From contig JAAAUF010000895.1 of assembly GCA_015499985.1 (NCBI GenBank), positions 1 through 16,709 on the forward strand: a stretch of DNA of 16,709 nt. The letters run 5' to 3'. This document shows positions 1 to 9,957 of this stretch, in pieces. Position 1 is the first letter of the stretch. Each line of letters starts with the position of its first letter. Origin of the DNA: Haplosporangium gracile. Taxonomy: Eukaryota > Mortierellomycota > Mortierellomycetes > Mortierellales > Mortierellaceae. Position numbers and translations under genes: made by a program. The notes beneath the pieces were generated by a model. That model made no database searches. It was not told the DNA's origin and saw only the letters and a list, made by a program, of their open reading frames with translations.

Positions 1-44
1 ATCACATGGGTTCTCCCGCGCAGGTTCAAATCCTGCTGTTGACG
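1..44 (+). tRNA. tRNA-Ser, 3' part only (cut by window edge)
   Basis: A complete T-arm is visible: stem 20-24 pairs with 32-36 around the seven-base loop 25-31, and 24-33 is the Pol III B box in consensus form. Bases 37-43 would be the 3' strand of the acceptor stem and G44 the discriminator. Upstream, GGG (8-10) pairs with CCC (15-17) across a four-base loop, which makes a long variable arm. A long variable arm together with a G discriminator fits eukaryotic tRNA-Ser rather than tRNA-Leu, and the stretch resembles serine tRNAs of other fungi. The anticodon and A box lie outside the window, so the isoacceptor cannot be named. Confidence 0.82.
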
Positions 45-49
45 CTATC

Positions 50-53
50 TTTT
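50..53 (+). terminator. Pol III T-tract terminator of the tRNA
   Basis: A TTTT run begins six bases after the discriminator base of the tRNA, the usual place for RNA polymerase III termination. A longer backup run of ten T lies at 79-88. Confidence 0.65.
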
Positions 54-183
54 GCTTTCCTCCAAACGGAGGCGAGCATTTTTTTTTTGCTTCCTGCTTC
101 ACTCTCGCGTTTTCGTGCTCAAGGTGGTGGAAGTCGTTGTAATAGCACTTTCTTTATGCACTTGCTGTCGGTACTCTACAAGG

Positions 184-2630
184 CTGGCGTCAGCAATATT
201 TGAAAAGCAGGAGGGCAACTCTGTGGTTCAGTATGTTCACCTCAAGGACAAAGAGTCGTGGCAGGTCGAATTCTTTGGTCCAGATCCAGATGTCCGCATG
301 CTGCGAGAGTCTTCTCCCCTGACCCGGTCTGGTCGTCTGTTCCGATTTGTTCACCAATCCATCCAGGAATACTTTTTCTCCCGCACTTCTCTCAATCCCA
401 GCATTCGACATAACAACGATGATTCCTCCCAGCAGCCGGTTCCTGACGCTACCGACATTCAATTGCTCGATATTGACGGCCCATTGTTCAAGCGCAGCCT
501 TCTCAGCGAACCAGCCGTTGGCCAGTTCTTGTGCGAGCGTGTTCAAAAGCATTCCGGGTATAAGAACCAGCTTCTTGCAATCATTCAACAATCCAAGACC
601 GATGGTTCTGCTGCCATTGGTGCGACCAACGCCATTACCATCCTGGCCCGAGCTGGGTCTCCTTCAATGGAGCTGACCTTTCTGGCGGCCAGTTTGATTC
701 GGTTCAGTTTCAGGAAGCCGACATGAATGTCGATTTTAAAAGCAGCTGGTTGAGACAGGTAGATTCCAGTGGTGCCCAATTGGAGGGTATCAGTTTCAGA
801 GAGCTGCCCTACCTGAAATACGCTAAAAGTGTCTATGCCTTCACCTACTCGCCCAATGGAAAGAAGTTCGCTGTGACCCAGGAGGGAGCGAATATCGGCA
901 TTTACGACGCTGCAACTTGGATATCAACCCGCCAGCTCGAACTTCGCAGGTCCAAAGTCCTTTGTGCGGCCTTTTCACCTGACAGTCAAGAGATCACCTT
1001 TGGTGACAACAACATGGTACGAGTGTGGGACTTTGCCAGTGGAAAGTCTATGCGGTACTCAGAGAGGCTGGGGGACCATACCAACACTGTCCGGTCCGTG
1101 GCATTTTCGCCTTGTCGTAAGCAACTCGTTTCAACCAGCCGAGACGCAAGAGTACTGATATGGAGCTTGGAGGCTCGGAAGGTTCTCTTTACGTTCAGGG
1201 ATCACACCAATAATGTTTCGAGCGTCAAGTGCTCACCAGATGGTCGGCAGGTGGCATCCAGCAACATGGATGGAACGATTTGATTTGGAACGCAGAGTCA
1301 GGAGAATTAAGCGCCGTTTGGACCTCTCCTCATCGTTCAGTCTGCTCTCTCGCCTACTCTCTAGATGGGCAGCGGATTGCAGTTGGTCACAGCAATGGTT
1401 ATGTTCAGCTCTGGAGCGCCATCACTGAAGAGGTAGGCGCTGTTCTGAAAGGCCATACTGCATTTGTCACCAGCTTCGCCTTTTCTCATAACGGTCTATG
1501 GGTAGCTTCCGCCAACGGTGACCATTCTGTCAAGCTGTGGGATGTTTCTGCCGGCACTCTCATTTCCGTCTTTGCTGGTCATGCTTATGGTGTTCGCGAT
1601 GTAACCTTTTCTCTGAACAGTCAGCAGACCTCAGCAGGAGGTGAGGATGGCACAGTGTGGATGTGAGATGTGAACACAAAAGAGTCGACCATCGTCGGTC
1701 CACTGGTCCTTCCTGGACTTCGCAGCCCTGTTGCCTCCTATTTGCACGATGGTCGTTCTATCCTCTTTCCCAGGGACGATGGGGCCGTGCAACAGTGAGA
1801 TGTTCGCACAGGTGTACCTGGAGCGATTGTCCCATGCTACTCAAGCCATTACAGAAGACTCGCCCTGTAGTCACTGGGTCACTTCTGCGAATGCGGAGGT
1901 TGCATTACTATGGGACCTTCGGGAGGGACATGTTGTTGTCGATCTAAGAGGCACCAAGGGTCCTTACTGCTGTGGTGTTGCATTCTCCCAAGGAGCGACT
2001 CCTCAGCTTGCAATCGCCGACTCGCTTGGTAAAGTCCAGCTCTTCGACCCACGAACAAGAATCATCGTGAAGGAAACATGGCTGATGAAGGCAAGAGCGA
2101 GCGCCATGTCCTACTCACTTGATGGCCAGCAGCTTGTTATCGGCAGCGAAGGAGGGTTCATCTACATGTCGGACCTGCTGTCGGACGTGCATAGTATCGA
2201 GCTGAACGAGCGTAAGGGCGGGATCACGAGTCTGATCTACTCTTCTGGCGACCAATGGGTTGTTGCTGGGTTTGATGACAAAATTGTTCGAGTCATGCAG
2301 AAGCACCCGGCGGGGGACGAGGAGTCGGGAGTAGGGAGGTCCTGTGTTGCTGTTGTAAATGCACTCTATGCAAAGGTCAACAGCATCGGGTGGGGCTCTA
2401 CTGAATCTCTGGAATTTGTAGCAGCCTGATTTGATCGATCTGTCCGTGTTTGGAGAGTGGTGACCAAGGATGGAGGTGTCCCTGTCGAGATGGTTTGGGG
2501 TTCTAACCTTAGACAGTTGTGTGCCTCGGATATGACGTTCAAGGATGTTGTTAGTCTTGATGGTATCAACCAAAAGTTGCTGATCCAGCGTGGCGTCATT
2601 GAGCAACCTTCAGCGTCGGATCATAGGTAG
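184..2630 (+). pseudogene. Truncated and frameshifted NACHT/WD40-repeat (STAND-type) protein gene
   Basis: The first stretch reads like the C-terminal side of a NACHT ATPase region, with a motif close to FRFVHQSIQEYFF. Next come pentapeptide-like residues (GADLSGGQF) and then about ten WD40 blades with recurring SPDG, VRVWD and LWDV motifs, ending in TAG at 2628-2630. The intact family consists of large STAND signalling ATPases; the P-loop half is missing. Three frame changes are needed: one base lost near 655-657 in a G run, one near 1281-1287, and one between about 1800 and 1860. Four in-frame TGA codons lie at 1281-1283 (probably an Arg codon), 1664-1666 and 1796-1798 (both where a blade expects Trp), and 2427-2429. 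AATAAA follows at 2636-2641. Without an upstream P-loop the exact family name is inference. Confidence 0.85.
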
Positions 2631-2953
2631 TGCCGAATAAATTACCATTTGTGATGGTCTTTGTTGAAGATAACGCGAAGAAGGAAACGCGTGTGTTGAT
2701 TAGCATTCGTAAACAACACGTATCAAGTCAATCAATCATTCTCGCCCCTGAAAGGTGATTTCGACATTTGATTTTCACACAGACAGACCTATTTATTATA
2801 TTTGCTCGTCTGGGTCGTAAACCTTACTTTGCAACCTTCGACTTCTCTTCTTTTACCCACTTTCACTTTTTCTCTCTCCTTTCCTTCTTTTCACACTTCA
2901 GCGCCCATACGCTCTCGCCTCGACATCCATCACACCTTACTGCCGACAACTGC
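2631..2953. other. Intergenic region with likely GGA promoter and leader
   Basis: No gene is seen. 2636-2641 is AATAAA, serving the upstream pseudogene if it is still transcribed. 2838-2905 on the plus strand is strongly CT-rich, as is common in fungal promoters and 5' leaders, and ends about 50 bases before the GGA start codon. An AT-rich stretch at 2791-2803 could act as a TATA-like element; this is weak. Confidence 0.45.
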
Positions 2954-5927
2954 ATGATCCACATGAACTACGGCCAACAACCAAAGTCAGTCCTCGAGAC
3001 TTACATCGGTAATACACACTTATCTCACGACACACCTCAGGAAAACTGCGATTCTTTCTAGTGCCAATTACTTATTGGCTTTTTTTTTTTTGGCGTGTCG
3101 TCTTGGCGCAAAATACTTGTCATTGCCTCGCCTGTCTGCATCAATTCCAGGAAGAACAAACAGGACGACTTTAACTCATCGCCTTCTTTCTTCGTGTTTG
3201 ACACTACAATAGAGCGGGCCTGTGACCCTTCGCGCTACGAACCAGACTTGGCCCTCAACCTCGAGATTTGCGATGTCATCAAGGAGAAACAAAAGAACAC
3301 GTAAGTCAACCAGCTCATCGTTCTTTGCATTGCAGCTGACAAGGAAGGAGAGGAAGATGGCGTTTTTTACTCAGAAAGGCACGATGGATGACTAACCACT
3401 TTTGTTGTTTTTCGTTAACTTACATCACCAACAGACCTCGAGAAGCAGCTGTCTATATCGTTCGCCTTATCAACAATCGTAACCTCCACGTCAGCATGCT
3501 CGCCCTTGCTGTAAGTTCAGCCCCTACGCAGGAAAAAAACCCCATTCACTCATCCGGCCACCTCACCCACCGCTGGATACTTTTTTCAGTTAATCCGAGA
3601 ATGCCGTCTCTGACTCTTTGTTTCCTTCTTTTTGCTGGGAATACAAAAACAACAAAAAATAGCTACTGGACAACTGTGTGAAAAACTGTGGATACCCCTT
3701 TCACCTCCAGATCGCGACCAAGGAATTCTTGAACGAGTTGGTCAGAAAGTTCCCCGAGCGACCTCTGGCTGTCTGCACTCCCGCACAGAACAGGATTCTG
3801 GAGTTGATTCAGGAATGGTATCAGACTCTATGCAAGTCTTCGCGGTACAAGGAGGATCTGGTCCATATCAAGGATATGCATCGACTCTTGTCCTACAAGG
3901 GATACCGGTTCCCTCAACTCAAGGGCGACTCTGCCTCGGTGCTGAACCCTGTTAACGTAAGTCGGAACCATGGATTACCCGAGACGTCCAAAGGCGGTCA
4001 TCACTCGTTATTTTGTATTAGTGCTGTGCTCTGACAGCCTTTTTTTACTCGTTTTTGCATTGTAGACTCTCAAATCGCCTGCAGAGCTGGAGGAGGAAGA
4101 CAGAGCAGCGCAATCAGCTGTAAGTTTTGCTTCGGCGACAAGAAACAATGGACAACGGCATTGGCTTCATGAGCTTTTGACTCTGACTAATCGGACTGTG
4201 CAATCGAATCATGTTTTCCCACCATATGAATACAGAAATTGCAAGAACTCATCCGTCGCGGACGACCAGAGGACGTCGTGGCAGCCAACGAACTGGTCAA
4301 AAAGATGACAGGATATGTATGTCTCTTTAACTCGCCATTGACACTGAAAAAAAAAAATATATTGGAGCCAAAACCTTGGCAAAGTCGATGGTCGTCGCCC
4401 TAACTGACTTGTTTTTCAATTTCTCATTTTGGCGCAATTTATGGTTCATGTCTTTTAGGAGCAAGAGGAAAAGCCCGATTATGAGGAAGAGGCGTCGTCA
4501 GAACTGGACAAGATTCTTATCAAAGCAGTCTTGCTGACAGAAATGTTGAATGAGGTCAAGCCAGGCGAGTCCATCGGTCGCGGTGACAAGTTTGAGGTAT
4601 TGATCAAGGAACGCAGGATGTTCGCTTGCATGTTTCCTTTGCATTCGTTTGCACGGGTCGTCGACTCACACTTGCCCTTTTGAATTTGATAACTTCTCAA
4701 TAGGAACTACTCAGCACATGCAAGGCAGCACAACCCAAGGTCCAAAAGTTCATCGGCGAGGCATCAGACGACGATGACATGGGTAAGTACCGTCTATTCA
4801 TTCATTGATCAGGATATCAGTGCAACCAACGTGCTTAGACAGGGTACTGACACGCTCCTATTTGTTCATGTTGTGGTCTCAATTAGAGAAACTGCTTCAG
4901 ATTAACGATGTTATCAACAATGTGATTGAGCAATACAACCAGGTCAAGAGTGGTCGCCTGGTTAAATCAGTGGTTCCTTCAGTTGGGCATGGCGACAACC
5001 GCAATACTGGATCCAGTGGAGCACCAGCACAAAGCGAGTCGTCGCTGATCGATTTGGTTGATTTCGGCGGTCCTGACGACAACAGCTCTCCAACAACAAC
5101 ATCAGCAGCTCCTGCGCCCCCTACGACAGGCAACTTGATGGACGATCTGATGAGCCTCAACTTTAACGATGGACCACCGCCAGCATGGGGTGCAGCAGGA
5201 AGCATCGCTCTCGGCCGGTCTATCTCCCCAGCGGCGTCATTCAACTCCAACTCTTCGTCATCTTTTAACGCTGGTGCCCCTCCTGGCTACAGCGTATTTT
5301 CGTCGTCATCAGGAGGAAACAACACGTCTAATTCAGGATCGCCAGCATTCTCTAACAGTCCTATGATGCAGTCAATATCATCTTCCTCCAACGCAAATGC
5401 AAGCTCTGGATTTGACGATTTTGACTTTGTCTCCAACACCGGCGCTACTCAATCTGGACCCACCACAGGTACTGTATTTAATGCCTTCGTTGTTAACTGG
5501 CTTGTGCGGTTATAGGAAGCAATCGCTAAAATGATACTAACTCCCGTCAACCTATGACCTCGTTTCTCCGCGATGTGTAGTGGCGTTGTTGAACAAGAAT
5601 GGATTGTTGATTGAACTGGATATCGAATACGTGGTCCCAGGAGATGTGAGTTCGATCAAGGCGGTGGCACATTTTTCCAATGCACATAGCAGCGCCATGT
5701 CCAGTCTGACATTCCGTGTTGCTGTCCCCAAGAGTCTCCAACTGCAGCTAAACCCTCAGTCTGGTCAAGTATTGGCACCGTTCTCGAAACGGTCGGTGGC
5801 ACAGTCGTTGAGCATCAACAACCCTACTCGCCAGCAACCAGTCCGTATTAAGTACCATGTCTCGTATGTTGTTGATGGCAGGACAATAGAGGAGCAAGGC
5901 GAGTTCAACCAGTTTCCTATGGTATAA
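2954..5927 (+). CDS. GGA: GGA-family clathrin adaptor (VHS-GAT-GAE), 10 exons
   Basis: Arf-dependent monomeric adaptor that sorts cargo into clathrin vesicles at the trans-Golgi. My exons: 2954-3008, 3213-3300, 3435-3510, 3663-3956, 4066-4119, 4236-4316, 4459-4596, 4704-4782, 4887-5468, 5581-5927. All introns are GT..AG (104-204 bp), phases agree throughout, giving 597 aa, close to yeast Gga1/Gga2. Residues about 12-150 are VHS (ERACDPSRYEPD, then a run containing NCGYPFHLQIATKEFLNELV). About 175-305 is GAT, helical, with LQELIRRG and LLTEMLNEVKPGE. The Ser/Asn/Pro-rich hinge carries a clathrin-box-like LIDLVDF at 5045-5065 and an acidic DDFDF. Residues 483-597 are the gamma-adaptin ear. The start could also be the in-frame ATG at 2963. 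AATAAA follows at 5958-5963. Confidence 0.92.
5045..5065 (+). other. Clathrin-box-like motif in the GGA hinge
   Basis: Encodes LIDLVDF, which fits the L-hydrophobic-x-hydrophobic-acidic clathrin box bound by the clathrin heavy-chain terminal domain. Its place between GAT and GAE is where known GGAs carry such boxes. Confidence 0.6.
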
Positions 5928-6318
5928 TCGCTTCTTTGTAGGTGTTGCTCAGTAGAAAATAAACAAGCAAAAAATTGATATCCCCTATTTTCCTGATTCG
6001 GCAGAATCGTGTAAGACCTGAAATCATTTTATGTTTCTAGACGCGTGCCTGAAAGAAAGTGGAAAAAGCAAGAGGTGTCAGCACAAACGTCTCTTCAATC
6101 CAGGGACAGAGAAACATGGTCGAACTTTTTTTTTTTTTACCTCCTGGCGATGCAGACAAGAGAAAAAAGAAATGAGGACTGTGTTTTCAACAGTGGAAGA
6201 GCCAAATGCTCTAAAACAAGTAAAAAGACAAGGTTCAATTTACAAAATAAGATATCTAATCCCATAAAACTCACTCAGAATTCCATTCCTCAATAAATAG
6301 CGCACTCCCGTAATGGTA

Positions 6319-6720
6319 TCAATTGAATCGGCCAGTCTTCAGCAAACTGGTGTAAGTCCTTGCTTTGGGCCGGTATTGGATGATGAATTGCTCGAGGCTG
6401 GGATCACGTGTATTGTGGCGACTCAGGTATATCGCCCATTGGAAGCTCGGTGTTGACATTCTGTCCTGGACGTAGGTTCGAGGCAGGAGGCCATTAAATA
6501 ACTGACTATCGTAGGCCAGCAATGGATCAACGAGAATGTCGGTAGCACTGGGCAGTCTGGTGGATCACGAGAATTAGTGGGGGTTGCGATACATGCCAGC
6601 TTTGGGTGGAGACTCCCATCCGTTTCTTCTTTTGCATTTTTTTTTGTTCTGTATTCTTGTGGTTCCTGGTCGTAAATAGAGAAGGGAATGGTGAGAGAGT
6701 CCATGGCGATGGCTACTCAT
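6319..6720 (-). pseudogene. Possible small minus-strand gene or remnant, unrecognised
   Basis: I do not recognise this product. Reading leftwards, an ATG at 6694-6696 (GCCATGG context, favourable for initiation) opens a frame of mixed composition (MDSLTIPFSIYDQEPQEYR...) that loses its likely continuation after a run of nine A at about 6637-6645. A second stretch, about 6564 down to 6319, again has ordinary protein composition (ATDILVDPLLAYDSQLFNGL and onwards) and ends in TGA. The two could be joined by a one-base change in the A run plus a 45-base GT..AG intron with a CTAAT branch-like site, or from the ATG at 6718-6720 by the intron alone. Either a small spliced gene with an assembly slip, or decay. 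Coding status is uncertain. Confidence 0.28.
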
Positions 6721-7274
6721 TTTTTTCTTTGGTGCCCATTGCTATTCAAGTCCTTTTTCATTCGCGTCTTTTTTAAACTTTTAAAGAAAATACCCATTAA
6801 AAAGCAGTTGGTCTTGTTATCTAGATCTTGCCATTTGGTGCTTAGAGGAACTAGGATGTGACCAGGACAAAGAACGTGAAAACAATAGTTGTAAAGAAAG
6901 TATACAGTCTGACGATCACGATCGACGCAAGAGAGGATTGCAGGGGCAATAGAGTCGAGTACAAGGACAAGCAAGAAAAAGGATGGTACGGTAAAAGCGA
7001 AAGAATCCGGAGGAATTGATTGCCGAGAAGTACTGTACACACAAGGGAAAAGGGTTCAGTTAATAGTTTGTGTGCAAGGGGAAAAGGGAAAGAAGAGAGA
7101 AAGAGATGAGGGGAAAGCACTACGCCGTGTCAAGGCGCAACAAGAAGGAAGAGAGAAAAGGAAAATAAGCGCCTCGTTCATCTCCTTCCTGACCTTGTTT
7201 TCCTTCTTTACGTACCATTGGTAGACACCCCTTTAGAGATGACAAAGAAGAAAGAGAGAGCCGTCGGCTCGGAA

Positions 7275-7286
7275 TTGCACGTGCAA
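7275..7286. promoter_or_regulatory. 12-bp palindrome with CACGTG core
   Basis: TTGCACGTGCAA is a perfect palindrome centred on the E-box CACGTG (7278-7283), the core bound by bHLH factors. It lies about 830 bp upstream of the SCP2 start. Chance occurrence is possible. Confidence 0.35.
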
Positions 7287-7980
7287 AGTGCGGGGAAATA
7301 GTCTCATTTTTGTTGCACTCGCACAGTATTCGCATAGTGGTAAAAATGGACTGGAGAACGTACGCAACACACGACAACAAAAGGGGATGAATTGCATCCG
7401 TGGAAAATAAAAAAGTTGTGCGGAGCAGCGGGGACTCCTTTTGGGTTAGAGTCAAGGGTAGAGAAGCGAAACGAGGTTGTTGTTTCTTCTTCCAATTAGT
7501 TCTATGTGGGGAAGGAAAGGAGGAAGACAATAAAAAAACAAACAGTTGTTGTCGCCAGAAAGGATCATTCTTATCAAGAGGGCCTCTCCTAGCGAAGGGA
7601 GAAGGAGACGAGCCGGTATTTATGTATGTGTCTGTGTGCGCAATTGAGGAGAATGCAGAGAAACAAAAAAAACAACAACGACGGGTGTACGAATACAAAT
7701 ATACACAAACAAAAGAGAGAGAGGATAAACGGAAGGGAAAAGAAGAAGAAGAAAGAGACAAGCGAAGCGCGTTGTCTAAAGCAATCGATCATTTTTTTTA
7801 TTTGTTGGCATTGAGACGAGACGGATTTCAAGGGGCGAGTGAACACTTTTGATGTTCGCTTTCGTTGTTTGTTCATTGTTTGTTTGCGTGTGCGTGTAAA
7901 AGGGTTTGATTTTTTGTATGCACCCTTTCGGCTTGCTAGTTGCCTTTCATTGCTCCACAGCCTGACCAACCAGGGAGAAT

Positions 7981-7988
7981 TATTTAAG
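7981..7988 (+). promoter_or_regulatory. TATA-like box of the SCP2 gene
   Basis: TATTTAAG lies 125 bp upstream of the SCP2 ATG and is followed by a CT-rich stretch at about 8010-8060. This is a common order of elements in strongly expressed fungal genes. There is no direct evidence of the transcription start. Confidence 0.45.
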
Positions 7989-8112
7989 AAGCGTACTTTT
8001 TTCACGACCCCCGTTTCTCTTTTCTTTTTTCCTTTTTCTTTTTCTTCTTCTTTGTTCACTCCACACCACCACTCTTTAACCAAACCCATCCCTCCACACA
8101 CAAACAACAACA

Positions 8113-9086
8113 ATGTGTAAGTCCATTCACCTTCTTTCATTACTTACACTCATTGCTAGTCTCGTCGTCGCTCTTGCATGCCAGAAGTTTGCTCGCTTTG
8201 CTTGCTTGTTTACCTAACATACGACAACAGCAACAACAACAAACACGACCAACAACCACGTTTTCCAACTGACTCCAGAGATATTAGCCGACACTCTACC
8301 TGCAAGGTAGTCTGCCAGGATGGACGTTACCTTTTGTCTTTCGTGAAACACCACTGTCGACTCCCTTCGGTGTCCGGGTCGAATTTCTGCAAGAGCCGTC
8401 GACAATGCAGCTGACAACCAGCCTAGAAGGAGAACAACGACGCAAAGGATACCGGCAGCCGAGGATTGGATCCCTCTCGTGTCACCCTACCTTCAATTGC
8501 GATCTTCACCATGAACAACACATCAACAACAGCAACAGCAACAGCAACGGCAACAGTAAAAGCAAAAGCAGTTTTAGAGGCGTCCTCGTGTAGATACTAC
8601 CATTGTAAGACCACCCCGTGTTGACCCTGACAACAAACTAACCCTTTTATTTTTCCCTATTTTTGGTCGCCTCCCTCTTTTACAGCTCTTATCGTCGAAG
8701 GTTTCCAGTCCTCTGCTCTCCTCGCCCAGATCGATGAGCACCTCAACACCCTCTCCGAGGCCGAGCGCAAGGAGCAGGTCAACAAGGTCAAGGGTGTCTT
8801 CCAGTTCAACGTCAAGAACAAGGACAACAAGGTTGCCACCTGGACCTTCGACTTGAAGAACGGCACCGGTGCCATGCACAAGGGAACCGTCGCTGGTCTC
8901 AAGCCCGACATCACTATCGACATTGCTGATGCTGACTTTATCGCTCTTGCCGAGGGTAAGGCCAACGGACAGAAGCTTTTCATGTCTGGAAAGATCAAGG
9001 TCAAGGGTGCCATCATGATGGCCACCAAGCTCGACTCTGTCCTCAACGCCGCCAAGGACAAGTCTGGCTTCAAGGCCAAGTTGTAA
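8113..9086 (+). CDS. SCP2: SCP2-domain peroxisomal lipid carrier
   Basis: Small sterol-carrier-protein-2/non-specific lipid-transfer protein, expected to bind fatty acyl-CoA or sterol in a hydrophobic tunnel in peroxisomes. Exon 1 is only ATGT (8113-8116); exon 2 is 8686-9086; the 569-bp intron begins GTAAGT and ends TACAG. The spliced product is 134 aa, close to Candida PXP-18 (127 aa). The SCP2 fold covers nearly the whole chain: an amphipathic N-terminal helix, the FQFNVKNKDN strand, TWTFDLKNG, KPDITIDIADADF and the MSGKIKVKG strand. The last residues, AKL, form a PTS1 peroxisomal signal. Without exon 1 the first ATG in exon 2 comes after much of the fold, so the splice is well supported. 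AATAAA is at 9194-9199. Third codon positions are C/G-rich, suggesting high expression. Confidence 0.93.
8521..8571 (+). repeat. CAA/CAG triplet-rich stretch inside the SCP2 intron
   Basis: Imperfect CAACAG/CAGCAA repeats, shading into AAAAGC units at the 3' end. They lie in the first intron; a shorter CAACAA run sits at about 8223-8242 in the same intron. Probably a simple microsatellite. Confidence 0.7.
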
Positions 9087-9957
9087 ATACTTTTCTCTCT
9101 TCCTTTTCTTTTCACCATTCCAGAAAAAAGATGCGAGAGGTTTTCAACCTTTCCTTCTCGCGCTTTTGTAACGTCGAATTGAGATTTCTCGCGAATAAAA
9201 TCCAGTGTATTCTATCTTCACTTTTGCGGATCAATTGCAATTGTATTATTTGAGCGAGTTTAAGAGATGAAGAGAGAGGGAGAGATGTAGCGCAGAAGCA
9301 TGTGTGTATCAAGATCCAGATGGCTTTAACTAGGCTATGAAGGGTCATCTTTTTCAAGTGTAAGAGTAAGCACGATTTCTCTTCCATACTCAAGAATCAA
9401 GATGACCACATGCACGCCTAATTTTGATCGTGTTTCTCTCTCCACATAGAAGGATGACACCATGCTTTTCTTTCGTTTCCCTCGTCGGCGCCCTCTTCTC
9501 CCCGCTCTCTTTTGCACATGTCTGTCTCTTTTGCCGCCTCTCCCTTGAATCGAATCGAATCACACCTCCACACATTCATTCATACCCCTTAACATTGATC
9601 ACGTGATTGATTGAGACTGTCAATCTCGAAATGGCAAGCAAACAGATCCCTTTAAAGCTTTTTCTTTTTTTTTTTTTTTGGTCCATGCAACGCATTCAAG
9701 TAAAGAACCAAAAGAATAGTAACGACGCACGCGCCTTTTAGCAGGAGAAGCTCATCGTACATCACACGCCGGACAGGAAACGAGAAAGGGCGAACAGGAA
9801 CTTTACATCAACAACCGCAACTCATCGCTCGTCACGCGCACACAGTCTCGCATTCACCTTTCCGTGTCTTGAACTACAAGAATAGAGCGGACGCCACCAA
9901 AACAAAATAGCCAACCAACAACCACACACACATACACACATACCAACACACACAGCC
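9087..9957. other. Intergenic region between SCP2 and RRP40
   Basis: Contains the SCP2 polyadenylation signal (9194-9199), a 15-base T run (9665-9679), an E-box palindrome (9598-9607) and a CA-rich leader (about 9915-9955) directly before the RRP40 start. No open reading frame here has gene-like composition and I see no RNA gene. Confidence 0.55.
9598..9607. promoter_or_regulatory. 10-bp E-box palindrome upstream of RRP40
   Basis: ATCACGTGAT is a perfect palindrome with a CACGTG core (9600-9605), about 350 bp before the RRP40 start codon. It could bind a bHLH or Cbf1-like factor. Function is inference only. Confidence 0.3.

Larger units (their letters stand above)
5928..8112. other. Long region without a firm gene; low-complexity, strand-skewed
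   Basis: The polyadenylation signal of GGA is at 5958-5963. 6319-6720 has doubtful minus-strand coding (listed separately). From about 7060 to 7270 and again 7500-7790 the plus strand is purine-rich (GA runs with A tracts), so the minus strand looks like the CT-rich promoters seen elsewhere here. From about 8010 the polarity flips to CT-rich on the plus strand just before the SCP2 gene. Long reading frames in this stretch are runs of Ser, Leu, Phe or Lys, Glu, Arg and look like composition artefacts. Much of 7100-8112 is probably SCP2 promoter, perhaps with a divergent minus-strand promoter. Confidence 0.5.

Noticed and set aside
184..2630. Reassignment of TGA to Trp in this genome
   Set aside because: The WD40 gene also needs three frame changes, so it is a pseudogene and its TGAs are best read as decay; kept only as a test in the findings.
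6031..6296. Plus-strand frames of 78 and 83 codons
   Set aside because: Lys-rich or Phe-rich translations through A and T runs, no start context, no motif.
7120..8140. Long minus-strand reading frames of 213 and 183 codons
   Set aside because: They are runs of Ser, Leu, Phe, Lys and Glu that follow the GA/CT skew, with no motif or balanced composition; they also overlap each other in different frames.
8574..9118. Minus-strand frames opposite the SCP2 exon
   Set aside because: They are shadows of the strongly codon-biased SCP2 coding exon on the other strand.
9915..9955. CA-rich tract as a regulatory repeat or array
   Set aside because: Irregular CA dinucleotides typical of fungal 5' leaders; no spacer structure.
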